Below, in pieces: positions 7,305 through 13,863 of a stretch of 13,863 nt of DNA; positions within the stretch are counted from its first letter, which is position 1, and each line of letters begins with the position of its first letter. Source of the DNA: JAIPEK01 sp041685935 (GTDB lineage Bacteria; Desulfobacterota; Desulfobacteria; Desulfobacterales; Desulfobacteraceae). Position numbers and translations under genes: made by a program. The stretch is from assembly GCA_041685935.1 (NCBI GenBank), contig JAWLES010000052.1, positions 1 to 13,863 on the forward strand, written 5' to 3'. The notes below the pieces were generated by a model that made no database searches, was not told the DNA's origin, and worked only from the letters and a program-made list of their open reading frames with translations.

Positions 7305-7910
7305 ATGAGGCATTTTGAAAACCAGGCGTTTGAAAGCGGTTACCGGTTCGTGGCAGGTATTGATGAAGCCGGCAGGGGCCCCCTTGCCGGCCCTGTTGTC
7401 TCCGCCTCCGTAGTTCTGCCTTCCGGGTTTCTGGACCCTGGCGTGGTCGATTCCAAAAAAATTACTCCGGCAAAACGTGAAAAGCTGTACAGGAAGATAC
7501 TGGACAGTGCAGTGTATGTGGCCACAGGAGTTGCGCACCATGATGAAATCGACGATGTGAACATTCTTAAGGCCTCTTTGAATTCCATGAAACGGTCTTG
7601 CCAAAACCTTGCCCGCAGGCCGGACTATCTGCTGATCGACGGCCGGTTCCGGATTGATATGGATATAGATCAGGTACCCCTTGTCAAGGGAGAATCCAGG
7701 AGCATCTCCATTGCAGCGGCTTCCATCGTGGCCAAAGTCACACGGGATCGGATGATGGCCGAACTCCACGAGAAGTACCCTGAATACGGTTTTGACAGGC
7801 ATAAGGGATATCCCACCAGGGTTCACAGGGAAATCATATTGAAAATCGGGCCGTGCCCGGTTCACCGAAAGAGTTTTAAAGGTGTCAGGGAGGTCCTTGA
7901 TGCCGAGTAG
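7305..7910 (+). CDS. rnhB: ribonuclease HII, with Glu in place of the fourth catalytic Asp
   Basis: RNase HII cuts the RNA strand of RNA-DNA hybrids and removes single ribonucleotides from DNA. The 201-residue protein has GIDEAGRGPLAGP at about 18-30, giving the first two metal ligands Asp20 and Glu21, and LLIDG with Asp112, the third. The fourth acidic ligand, the Asp of the KGD motif (Asp126 in E. coli, 18 residues after its Asp108), is Glu130 here, in KGESRSISIAAAS; the codon is GAA at 7692-7694. AKVTRDR and YGFDRHKGYPT follow as usual. Glu can still bind metal, so activity is plausible but may be altered. It follows rplS by 21 bases and overlaps the start of yraN by 11 bases. Identity is sure. 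Confidence 0.95.
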   Translation: MRHFENQAFESGYRFVAGIDEAGRGPLAGPVVSASVVLPSGFLDPGVVDSKKITPAKREKLYRKILDSAVYVATGVAHHDEIDDVNILKASLNSMKRSCQNLARRPDYLLIDGRFRIDMDIDQVPLVKGESRSISIAAASIVAKVTRDRMMAELHEKYPEYGFDRHKGYPTRVHREIILKIGPCPVHRKSFKGVREVLDAE

Positions 7911-8271
7911 GGCACAGGTGAAAGGCGCGCAGGGGGAGGAGGAAGCCTGTTCCTTTCTCATGAGCCGGGGTTACAGGATCCTTGAAAAGAACTACACGAT
8001 CAGGGGGGCTGAAGTTGACATCATTGCCAGGGACGGCCATACCGTATCCTTTATTGAGGTTAAAAAGCGGACGAGCCTGAGAAAGGGCAGACCTGCTGAA
8101 TCAGTAACACCGGCGAAGCAGAAGAAAATTGCCACAGCTGCAATGCATTACCTGAAAAAAATGGGATGGTGCGATTTCCGGGTGAGGTTCGACGTGGTGG
8201 AAATTTTGCAGGGAGACAGCGGGACCGATATCCGCCTGATCAGAAATGCATTCGGAGCACCGGGGCAATGA
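7900..8271 (+). CDS. yraN: YraN/UPF0102 family putative nuclease
   Basis: YraN proteins are small restriction-endonuclease-like proteins found next to rnhB and rsmI in many bacteria; their biological role is not settled. The start at ATG 7900 is preferred over a GTG at 7882 because AGGGAGG (7887-7893) sits 6 bases before it and the product, 123 residues, has family length. The nuclease-fold core is intact: GAEVDIIARDG (about 36-46) followed by FIEVKKR (51-57), giving the Glu/Asp...Asp...Glu-x-Lys arrangement of that superfamily with Glu38, Asp40, Glu53 and Lys55. The end overlaps rsmI as ATGA, so the two are translationally coupled. Family is sure; function is not. Confidence 0.92.
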   Translation: MPSRAQVKGAQGEEEACSFLMSRGYRILEKNYTIRGAEVDIIARDGHTVSFIEVKKRTSLRKGRPAESVTPAKQKKIATAAMHYLKKMGWCDFRVRFDVVEILQGDSGTDIRLIRNAFGAPGQ

Positions 8272-9131
8272 ATGCACAGGACCGCATGAGCGGGGTTCTA
8301 TATGTGGTTGCCACTCCTTTGGGCAACATGGAGGATATCACCTTCAGGGCGGTGAGGATACTTGGCGAGGCTGACCTGATAGCGGCTGAGGATACCCGCC
8401 GGACCGGTAAGCTGCTGGCCAGGTATGATATCCGGAATGAACTGGTTTCATGCAACGAGTACAACGAGAAAAAGAGGACCGGCTTTCTCATTGAAAACCT
8501 TAAAGCCGGAAAATCCGTAGCCCTGGTTTCGGATGCCGGAACTCCCTGTGTCTCTGATCCGGGGTATGTGATTGTAAAAAAGGCTGCAGAAGAACAGATT
8601 CCGGTTATACCCATTCCCGGATGCAGTGCGGTCATCTCAGGCCTCAGCGTGTCAGGCCTTCCCACGGACTCGTTTTTGTTCCTGGGCTTTCTTCCCAAGA
8701 AAAAAGGCAGGCGGGAGCGGATTCTCTCCCAACTGGTACATAAAGAGGCAACCCTGGTATTTTACGAATCCCCCAACCGCATTCATTATCTCGTGGAGGA
8801 ACTTTCCGGCATTATGGGAGCAAGACCGGCTGTTCTTGCAAGGGAGATGACTAAAATCCACGAGGAGTATATCCGGGGCGACCTGGATTCACTGCTGTCC
8901 GAACTGAAACAGAGGGGGCGGGTCAAGGGCGAGTGTGTTCTTTTCGTGGGAGGAATGCGGGGATCCAGCCCGGCTCCGTCGGATGCCGACCTGGATGAAG
9001 AGATCCTGGAGTGTCTCGACCGGGAGGACTGCAGGACATCAGCCGCTTCAAAGGAGATAGCAGACAGGTTTTCAATCCCCAGAAAGCAGGTATACCAGCG
9101 ATTTATCGATCTGAAAAACGATAAAGAGTAA
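8268..9131 (+). CDS. rsmI: 16S rRNA (cytidine-1402-2'-O)-methyltransferase RsmI
   Basis: RsmI adds a 2'-O-methyl to C1402 in the decoding centre of 16S rRNA, using SAM. The start at ATG 8268 overlaps the yraN stop as ATGA and gives 287 residues, close to the E. coli length; ATG 8286 is a second candidate. The frame stays open back to 8166, but that part is the shadow of yraN. Motifs: LYVVATPLGNMEDITFRAVR near 11-30, AAEDTR at 39-44, ALVSDAGTPCVSDPG at about 85-99, then IPGCSA, LPTDSFLFLGFLP and FYESPNRI, all characteristic of the tetrapyrrole-methylase-type fold. The C-terminus carries a helical tail ending IPRKQVYQRFIDLK. It is the last gene of the ffh block; no clear terminator follows. Confidence 0.96.
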   Translation: MNAQDRMSGVLYVVATPLGNMEDITFRAVRILGEADLIAAEDTRRTGKLLARYDIRNELVSCNEYNEKKRTGFLIENLKAGKSVALVSDAGTPCVSDPGYVIVKKAAEEQIPVIPIPGCSAVISGLSVSGLPTDSFLFLGFLPKKKGRRERILSQLVHKEATLVFYESPNRIHYLVEELSGIMGARPAVLAREMTKIHEEYIRGDLDSLLSELKQRGRVKGECVLFVGGMRGSSPAPSDADLDEEILECLDREDCRTSAASKEIADRFSIPRKQVYQRFIDLKNDKE

Positions 9132-9174
9132 ATGCGCTTCCGCTTTGAAATTCCCTTCATTTATTAAATAGTCC

Positions 9175-9213
9175 TTGACAAAATATCAGCTCTTCAATAC
9201 TACTTTATAGTAT
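9175..9213 (+). promoter_or_regulatory. putative promoter with overlapping dyad, upstream of metF
   Basis: A perfect TTGACA lies at 9175-9180. TACTAC at 9198-9203 is 17 bases on but a poor -10; TATAGT at 9206-9211 is a better -10 but too far from this -35. Across both candidates lies a perfect inverted repeat ATACTA (9197-9202) - 5 bases - TAGTAT (9208-9213), which looks like a repressor operator or simply a chance AT-rich dyad. The 190-base distance to the metF start implies a long leader. Confidence 0.4.
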
Positions 9214-9225
9214 ATCAAACATACA

Positions 9226-9273
9226 GGGGCGGATAAGATCCTCTCCAGGAACTTACACCCGGTCCGGTGTTCC
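9226..9273 (+). promoter_or_regulatory. two tandem hairpins in the metF leader
   Basis: The first hairpin pairs GGGG (9226-9229) and GGAT (9231-9234) with ATCC (9238-9241) and CTCC (9243-9246), with one mismatch and an AAG loop. The second starts two bases later: GGAA (9248-9251) and CACC (9256-9259) pair with GGTG (9266-9269) and TTCC (9270-9273), with a CTTA bulge on the 5' side and a 6-base loop. They match no riboswitch class I know. They may be a protein-binding or regulatory RNA structure; folded by eye only. Confidence 0.35.
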
Positions 9274-9299
9274 AGGCGGCTTTGTTCTCCGTTCGCGTA

Positions 9300-9346
9300 T
9301 TGATAAATACTTGTCCCCCTTTGTTGATAAATGAAACAAGTGTTGT
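9300..9346 (+). repeat. direct repeat TTGATAAAT x2 with inverted ACTTGT/ACAAGT
   Basis: TTGATAAAT occurs at 9300-9308 and again at 9324-9332, a 24-base period. ACTTGT (9309-9314) is mirrored by ACAAGT (9336-9341), and ACAA-GTG-TTGT (9336-9346) is itself a small dyad. This may be a regulator-binding region, but short AT-rich repeats can arise by chance. Confidence 0.3.
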
Positions 9347-9370
9347 ATCCATATGAAAGATAAATAATCT

Positions 9371-9380
9371 TGATTAATCA
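9371..9380. promoter_or_regulatory. perfect palindrome TGATTAATCA upstream of metF
   Basis: This ten-base perfect palindrome lies 11 bases before the GGAGG ribosome site of metF. It could be an operator half-site arrangement or an RNA element near the start. No regulator is known from the window. Low specificity because of its AT content. Confidence 0.2.
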
Positions 9381-9403
9381 GACCGCTTTTCGGAGGTGCA
9401 TCT

Positions 9404-10288
9404 ATGCAGTTTAAAAAACGGTTGGAAGCTGGAGAATTTGCCTGTCTTGTTCAGGTTGAACCTCCCAAAGGGACAGATGTAAGTGTAATGCAGAACAGTG
9501 CGGTACAGGTCAAAGGGGTAGCGGACGCCTTCCTTATTCCAGAAATGGGCAATGCCGTCATGAGAATGAGTTCTCTTGGTGCGGCCCTTGTTCTCAGGGA
9601 GAAGGGACTGGATACCGTCATACAGGTTAACTGCAGGGACAGGAATCGTCTGGCGCTTCAGGGCGATCTTCTTGCGGCAGCCGCACTGGGAATTACTTCG
9701 GTGATGGCTGTCACCGGGGATGACCCTTCCTTCGGCGACCATCACAAGGCAAAGGCGGTTTATGATATTACCCACGAAGAGCTTCTCAAGGGAATCGGTT
9801 CCCTTGAGAAGGGGCGCGATATGGCGGGAGTGGAGCTTTCCGGCAGTGCCTCTTTTGTCAAAGGTTCGGTGATCAACACCTGTGTAAGGGGAGCGGACAG
9901 GCAGAATGAGCTGGACCGGATGAAGCAGATGATTGATCTCGGGGTTTCGTTCTTCGTGACCCAGCCGGTTTTTGAGTTCGAAATGACAGATGCCTTTAAA
10001 AATACAGCCGAAAAAAACGGTGTCAAGATTATCCCCACGGTGCTGCTTTTAAAATCCCTGGGCATGGCACGGTATATGTCGAGGAATATGGATTCGGTAA
10101 ACCTGCCGGAGCAGGTTATTGAAAGAATACAGAAAGCCGGAGACAAGGTCAGGGAGTGCGCCGACATCGCCAAGGAGATGATAAAAGAGACAAGGCAGAA
10201 GGATTTTGGCGGTGTCAATGTTTCCTGTATGGGATGGGAACAGAAACTTCCTGAAATACTCGGGGTTATGGAAGGGCTAAAAGGTTAG
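9404..10288 (+). CDS. metF: methylenetetrahydrofolate reductase, MetF family
   Basis: MetF interconverts 5,10-methylene- and 5-methyl-tetrahydrofolate with FAD. In Wood-Ljungdahl organisms it is a main-path enzyme and can work in the oxidative direction. The 294-residue protein shows VQVEPPKG with Glu19 in the position of the catalytic Glu, QVNCRDRNR at about 74-82, GITSVMAVTGDDPSFGDHH at about 96-114 for FAD and folate contacts, TQPVFEFE near 190, and IPTVLLL near 213, in the order expected of the TIM barrel. A clear GGAGG lies 7 bases before the ATG. Its TAG stop is overlapped by the Shine-Dalgarno sequence of the giant HdrA-like gene, so the two are surely co-transcribed and probably work together, as MetF does with Hdr-type subunits in acetogens. 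No metV is visible. A solely methionine-biosynthetic role is less likely in this context. Confidence 0.93.
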   Translation: MQFKKRLEAGEFACLVQVEPPKGTDVSVMQNSAVQVKGVADAFLIPEMGNAVMRMSSLGAALVLREKGLDTVIQVNCRDRNRLALQGDLLAAAALGITSVMAVTGDDPSFGDHHKAKAVYDITHEELLKGIGSLEKGRDMAGVELSGSASFVKGSVINTCVRGADRQNELDRMKQMIDLGVSFFVTQPVFEFEMTDAFKNTAEKNGVKIIPTVLLLKSLGMARYMSRNMDSVNLPEQVIERIQKAGDKVRECADIAKEMIKETRQKDFGGVNVSCMGWEQKLPEILGVMEGLKG

Positions 10289-10300
10289 GAGGAATTCGAT

Positions 10301-13300
10301 ATGACGTATCAACCAGGTTCCGATAACAGCACAACCGGTGCGGTAATGGTGCTGGGAGGCGGGATCGCCGGCATGCAGTCGGCGATTGATCTTGCCAATT
10401 CCGGCTACTATGTGTATCTCGTGGAGAAATCGTACGCCATCGGCGGAATGATGGCACAGCTTGACAAGACGTTTCCCACTAACGACTGCACCATGTGAGT
10501 GATCTCTCCCAAACTGGTCGAGGTCGGCCGGCATCTTAACATAGAGCTGCTCACCAATACGCAGGTGGAGGCCCTTGAAGGGGAAGAGGGAAATTTTACA
10601 GCCACCATAACGGAAAATCCGAGATACATTGATATAGATAAATGCACAAGCTGCGGAGAATGTGCAAAAGTCTGCCCGGTGGAAGTGCCGAGTGAGCATG
10701 ACAAGGGACTGTCCATGCGCAGGGCTGCTTTCAAACAGTATGAACAGGCTATCCCGGGTGCCTACGGGATTTCCAAACGCTCCACAGCGCCCTGTAAGGC
10801 AACTTGTCCTGCACATGTGAGTATCCAGGGATTTGTGGCGCTTATGAACCAGGGAGAGTATGCCGAGGCACTGAAGCTGTTTAAGCGGGAACACCCGTTT
10901 CCGGGGTCATGCGGCCGCGTCTGCCACCACCCCTGCGAGGCGGAATGTACCAGGGGAGATCTGGACGAGCCTGTTGCCATCCAGCACCTTCACCGGTTCC
11001 TCTCTGATCTTGATCTTCATAAAGAAGAATCGTTTGTTCCCGAAATCGAGGAAAAGAGAGAGGAGAAGGTGGCCGTGGTGGGGTCGGGCCCGGCCGGGCT
11101 GTCTGCGGCATATTTTCTTGCGGTCAAGGGGTACACGGTAAAAGTCTTTGAAAAACTGCCTGTCAAGGGCGGCATGATGGCCGTGGGAATCCCTGAATAC
11201 CGGCTTCCGAAAACTGAGCTTGAACGGGAGATTTCCATTATCGAAAAACTCGGGGTGGAAATAGAAACCGGTGTGGAATTCGGTGTGGATGTGAGCCTGG
11301 AAACCCTTGAAAAGGAAGGCTACAGTTCGGTTTTTGTGGCCACCGGCCTTCACGGCAGCCGCAGTCTGGGAATAGAAGGCGAAGGTCTTGAAAACGTTAT
11401 GCCGGGTGTCGGGTTCCTGCGGGATGCGGCATTGGGGGACGCTCCTTCTTTAAGCGGCAAGGCGGTTGTCATAGGCGGCGGAAACGTGGCAGTGGACGTC
11501 GCGCTTACGGCAAAACGGCTGGGAGCCGAAGAGGTTTCCATGGTCTGTCTGGAAGCCCGGGATGAAATGCCGGCCTGGGATTACGAAGTTGAAGAGGCCC
11601 TGGAAGAGAATGTTGCCATCGTCAACAGCCTCGGCCCCAAAAAGTTTGTCGGCAAAAACGGCAGCCTTTCCGGGGTGGATTTTAAACGCTGCACCCGGGT
11701 GTTTGATGAACAGGGCCGGTTTAACCCCGCATACGATGAAAACGAGATCACCTCCATGGATGCGGATTATGTGATCGTGGCCATCGGCCAGATGGGTGAA
11801 ATGGAATTCGCTGAAAAGGAATCCATTCCTGTCAGCAAAAAGGGCGGCCTTGAAGCGGATCCGGTGACCCTTCAGACATCGGTTCCCTGGGTGTTTGCCG
11901 GAGGAGACGCATTTTACGGCCCGAAATCGGTCGTGGATGCGGTTGCGTCCGGGAAAGAGGCGGCTGAAAGCATTCACCGGTTTATCCGGGGCGAGGACCT
12001 TGACGCAGGCAGGGAAAAATCGTACGAGTTTGAAAAGCCGGAAATCGGGGAAACTCCCTTCAAAAAGCGGGTAGCCCCCCAAAAGCTTGATGTGGAGGAG
12101 AGGGCCGGCAATTTCAATGAAATCACATACGGCCTTTCCGGGGCCGAGATAGCAGAGGAGGTGACAAGGTGTCTTTCCTGCGGGGTCTGCTCGGAGTGCT
12201 ACCGGTGCGTGGATGCCTGCCTTGCAGAAGCAATCGACCATGAGGCCCGGGCCGTTCAAAGGGAAATCAACGTTGGGTCGGTTATTCTGGCGCCGGGAAG
12301 CCGGCCGTTCGACCCGTCCGATCTTGACGATACCTACATGTACAAGCGGTCCGAAAATGTTTTGACCAGTCTTGAATTCGAGAGAATCCTGAGTGCAGGC
12401 GGACCAACCATGGGACACCTTGTAAGGCCGTCCGATGAAAAGGAGCCGGAAAAAATAGCCTGGCTGCAGTGTGTCGGTTCCAGGGATACCAACCGCTGCA
12501 ATAACGGTTACTGCTCCTCCGTATGCTGCATGTATGCAATAAAGGATGCAATGATTGCCAAGGAGCACTCGGAGCATGAGCTGGACTGTGCCATCTTTAA
12601 CATGGATATCCGGACATTCGGAAAAGATTATGAAAAATATTATCTGCGGGGAAGGGACGAATCCGGAATCAGGTTTATCCGTTCAAGGATTCACAGCATT
12701 GACGAGGTCAGGGAAACAGGAAACCTTATGCTCAGCTATGTTGACGAAGCAGGGGAGATTCACAACGAGGAGTTTGATATGGTTGTCCTGTCGGTGGGGC
12801 TGGAAATTCCTGAAGAGACAGCCGAACTTGCCGGTAAAATAGGGGTTGACCTCAATGAGTACAACTTTGCCAAAACATCGCCGCTCTCCCCACTTGAAAC
12901 TTCCAGGCCGGGAGTTTTTGCGTCAGGGGTTTTCCAGGGCCCCAAGGATATTCCCTCCTCTGTGACGGAATCCTGCGGCGCTGCCTGTGCAGCCGGAATC
13001 AAGCTGGCATCTGCAAGAAACACCCTCACAAAAAGTGTTGAAATGCCGGAGGAGCGGGATGTCAGCATGGAGGAGCCGAGGATAGGCGTATTCGTATGCA
13101 GGTGCGGCATAAACATCGCCGGTGTGGTGGATGTGGACGAGGTGGTGGAATACACAAAGGGACTTCCCGGTGTGGTTTTTACCGGAGACAACCTGTTTAC
13201 ATGCTCCCAGGACGCCCAGGACCAGATAAAGGAGATTATTGACGAGCACCGCCTGAACCGGGTGGTGGTCGCCTCCTGCACCCCAAAGACCCATGAGCCC

Positions 13301-13863
13301 ATCTTCATGGATACCATGGAAAAGAGCGGGCTGAACAAGTATCTGTTTGAGATGGCCAACATCAGAAACCAGAATTCGTGGATGCATTTCCATGAACCTG
13401 AAAAGGCCACTTTGAAGGCAAAGGACCTGATACGGATGGCGGTCAGCAGGTCTGCCCGGCTCAAACCCCTTCACGAAAAGCGGATTCCCATCACCGAGCG
13501 CGCCCTTGTCATCGGCGGCGGCGTGGCCGGCATGACCGCGGCCCGGGGGCTTGCGGACCAGGGATTTGAAGTGGTTCTTGTGGAAAGGGAGAAACAGCTC
13601 GGAGGCCTTTGCAACAAGCTTTCCAAAACAATCGAGGGGGATGATATCAGGGAGAATGTGCAAAAGCTTGCCGAATATGTGGAGAATCATGAAAAAATCC
13701 AGGTGCTCAAGCAGGCCCTGATCGTAAATTTTTCGGGATACAAGGGGAATTTTAAAACCGAAGTTCTGGTGGGTCCGGGAATGTATGAACGGAAAGTGGA
13801 CCACGGGGTGATGATAATCGCCACAGGTGCCGATGAATATTCTCCCGTGGAGTACAGGTATGC
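10301..13863 (+). CDS. giant selenocysteine HdrA-GltD-HdrA flavoprotein, HdrL-like (3' end outside window)
   Basis: The frame opens at ATG 10301 (AGGAGG at 10287-10292) and, if TGA 10496-10498 is read as selenocysteine, runs unbroken to the window end: at least 1187 residues, incomplete. Domains in order: HdrA FAD motif GGGIAG (19-24) and DCTMU with Cys63/Sec66; [4Fe-4S] Cys115, 118, 121, 125; GltD/NfnL-type cluster region (Cys165, 169, 204, 208, 212, 216); second FAD motif GSGPAG (261-266); nucleotide motif GGGNVAVD (392-399); AGGDAF (533-538); [4Fe-4S] Cys630, 633, 636, 640, preceded by Cys624 and 627; HdrA Cys724, 738, 742, 743 with a CC pair; then a second HdrA copy from VFVCRCGINI (about 930) with Cys968 and 993 and a third FAD motif GGGVAG (1072-1077). 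HdrA subunits split electrons at FAD in heterodisulfide-reductase-type complexes. Here a cytoplasmic role linking methylene-THF reduction or oxidation to NAD(H) and ferredoxin is inferred from metF next door. Confidence 0.9.
10496..10498 (+). other. in-frame TGA read as selenocysteine (residue 66)
   Basis: The codons around it read N-D-C-T-M-TGA-V-I-S-P-K, which is the HdrA motif TNDC-x-x-C-x-x-SPK with the second Cys replaced. Similarity to HdrA is continuous on both sides in the same frame, and no frameshift or decay appears over the next 3.3 kb. Sec at this position is known in HdrA of Methanococci and some deltaproteobacteria. A stop or pseudogene reading is much less likely. Confidence 0.92.
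10499..10535 (+). promoter_or_regulatory. bacterial SECIS element (stem-loop after the Sec codon)
   Basis: CUGGUC (10514-10519) pairs with GGCCGG (10526-10531), six pairs including two G-U, closing the loop GAGGUC (10520-10525). The loop starts with G, begins 22 bases after the UGA, and contains GGUC as in the E. coli fdhF element. A weak outer pairing GAU (10501-10503) with AUC (10533-10535) may extend it. This fits the general rules for SelB-binding bacterial SECIS elements. Folded by eye. Confidence 0.75.

Larger units (their letters stand above)
9132..9403 (+). other. 272-base intergenic leader region upstream of metF
   Basis: No coding frame is supported here. The region is AT-rich at both ends and GC-rich in the middle. 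It holds a promoter-like element with a dyad (9175-9213), two adjacent GC-rich hairpins (9226-9273), a pair of direct repeats TTGATAAAT (9300-9308 and 9324-9332), and a perfect 10-base palindrome TGATTAATCA (9371-9380), before the GGAGG ribosome site at 9392-9396. It separates the housekeeping block from the C1/energy genes, so independent regulation of metF-hdrA is likely. Confidence 0.7.

Noticed and set aside
8166..8267. N-terminal extension of RsmI from GTG 8166
   Set aside because: The extension is out-of-frame yraN sequence; the family N-terminus begins just after ATG 8268.
9132..9403. Small RNA gene, tRNA or CRISPR repeat in the intergenic region
   Set aside because: No tRNA-like fold, no regularly spaced repeats beyond one pair, and no terminator defining an independent RNA.
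10301..10498. Stand-alone 65-residue protein, or a pseudogene broken by a stop
   Set aside because: HdrA similarity continues in the same frame past the TGA, the residue replaced is a conserved Cys position, a SECIS-like stem follows, and the rest of the frame is intact.
11450..12577. 375-residue open frame on the minus strand
   Set aside because: It lies wholly antisense to the HdrA-like gene, whose plus frame carries clear FAD, nucleotide and cluster motifs; the minus product has no recognisable domain and reflects GC-biased codon use.
1..13863. Mobile elements, defence systems, attachment sites
   Set aside because: No transposase, integrase, long terminal repeats or defence-type genes are seen; the window is mostly conserved chromosomal housekeeping and energy-metabolism genes.

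Overview
The window looks like a stretch of a Desulfobacterota (deltaproteobacterial) chromosome, most probably a Desulfobacteraceae-type sulfate reducer. This is inferred from gene content: a conserved translation and RNA-processing cluster, followed by a methylenetetrahydrofolate reductase paired with a giant selenocysteine-containing HdrA-like flavoprotein. No marker gene for a formal taxonomic call is present, and base composition is uniform, with no sign of recent transfer.

Layout. 1-501: 3' end of a NitT/TauT-type ABC transporter substrate-binding protein. 525-950: small acidic protein of unknown function. 991-2007: PP-loop ATPase with an NFACT-R-like tail, probably an RNA-thiolation-type enzyme. 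2028-2050: hairpin between convergent genes. 2063-3100 (minus): rlmN. 3101-3201: AT-rich divergent promoter region. 3202-9131: a tightly packed plus-strand block ffh-rpsP-khpA-rimM-trmD-(SPOUT methyltransferase)-rplS-rnhB-yraN-rsmI, with several start/stop overlaps. 9132-9403: 272-base intergenic region with a promoter-like element, dyads and two adjacent leader hairpins. 9404-10288: metF. 10301-13863 and beyond: the giant HdrA-like gene, cut by the window end.

The most notable object is that last gene. An in-frame TGA at 10496-10498 lies in the motif DCTMU/VISPK, where HdrA proteins normally have Cys. It is followed at a suitable distance by a bacterial SECIS-like stem-loop (10514-10531). 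The reading frame stays open to the window edge, giving at least 1187 residues. The order is: HdrA FAD domain with Cys63-x-x-Sec66; first ferredoxin cluster; a complete GltD/NfnL-like FAD-NAD(P)H module inserted inside the HdrA ferredoxin domain; second ferredoxin cluster; HdrA C-terminal half with the Cys...C-x3-CC motif; then a second HdrA copy with its own N-terminal domain and FAD site but no CxxU motif. The Shine-Dalgarno sequence of this gene overlaps the metF stop codon. The likely role is to link the methylene-/methyl-tetrahydrofolate couple to NAD(H), ferredoxin and other carriers, possibly by flavin-based electron bifurcation, in the Wood-Ljungdahl pathway. Long HdrA proteins with a pyridine-nucleotide domain have, as far as I recall, been noted in sulfate reducers (as 'HdrL'), so parts of this may already be described.
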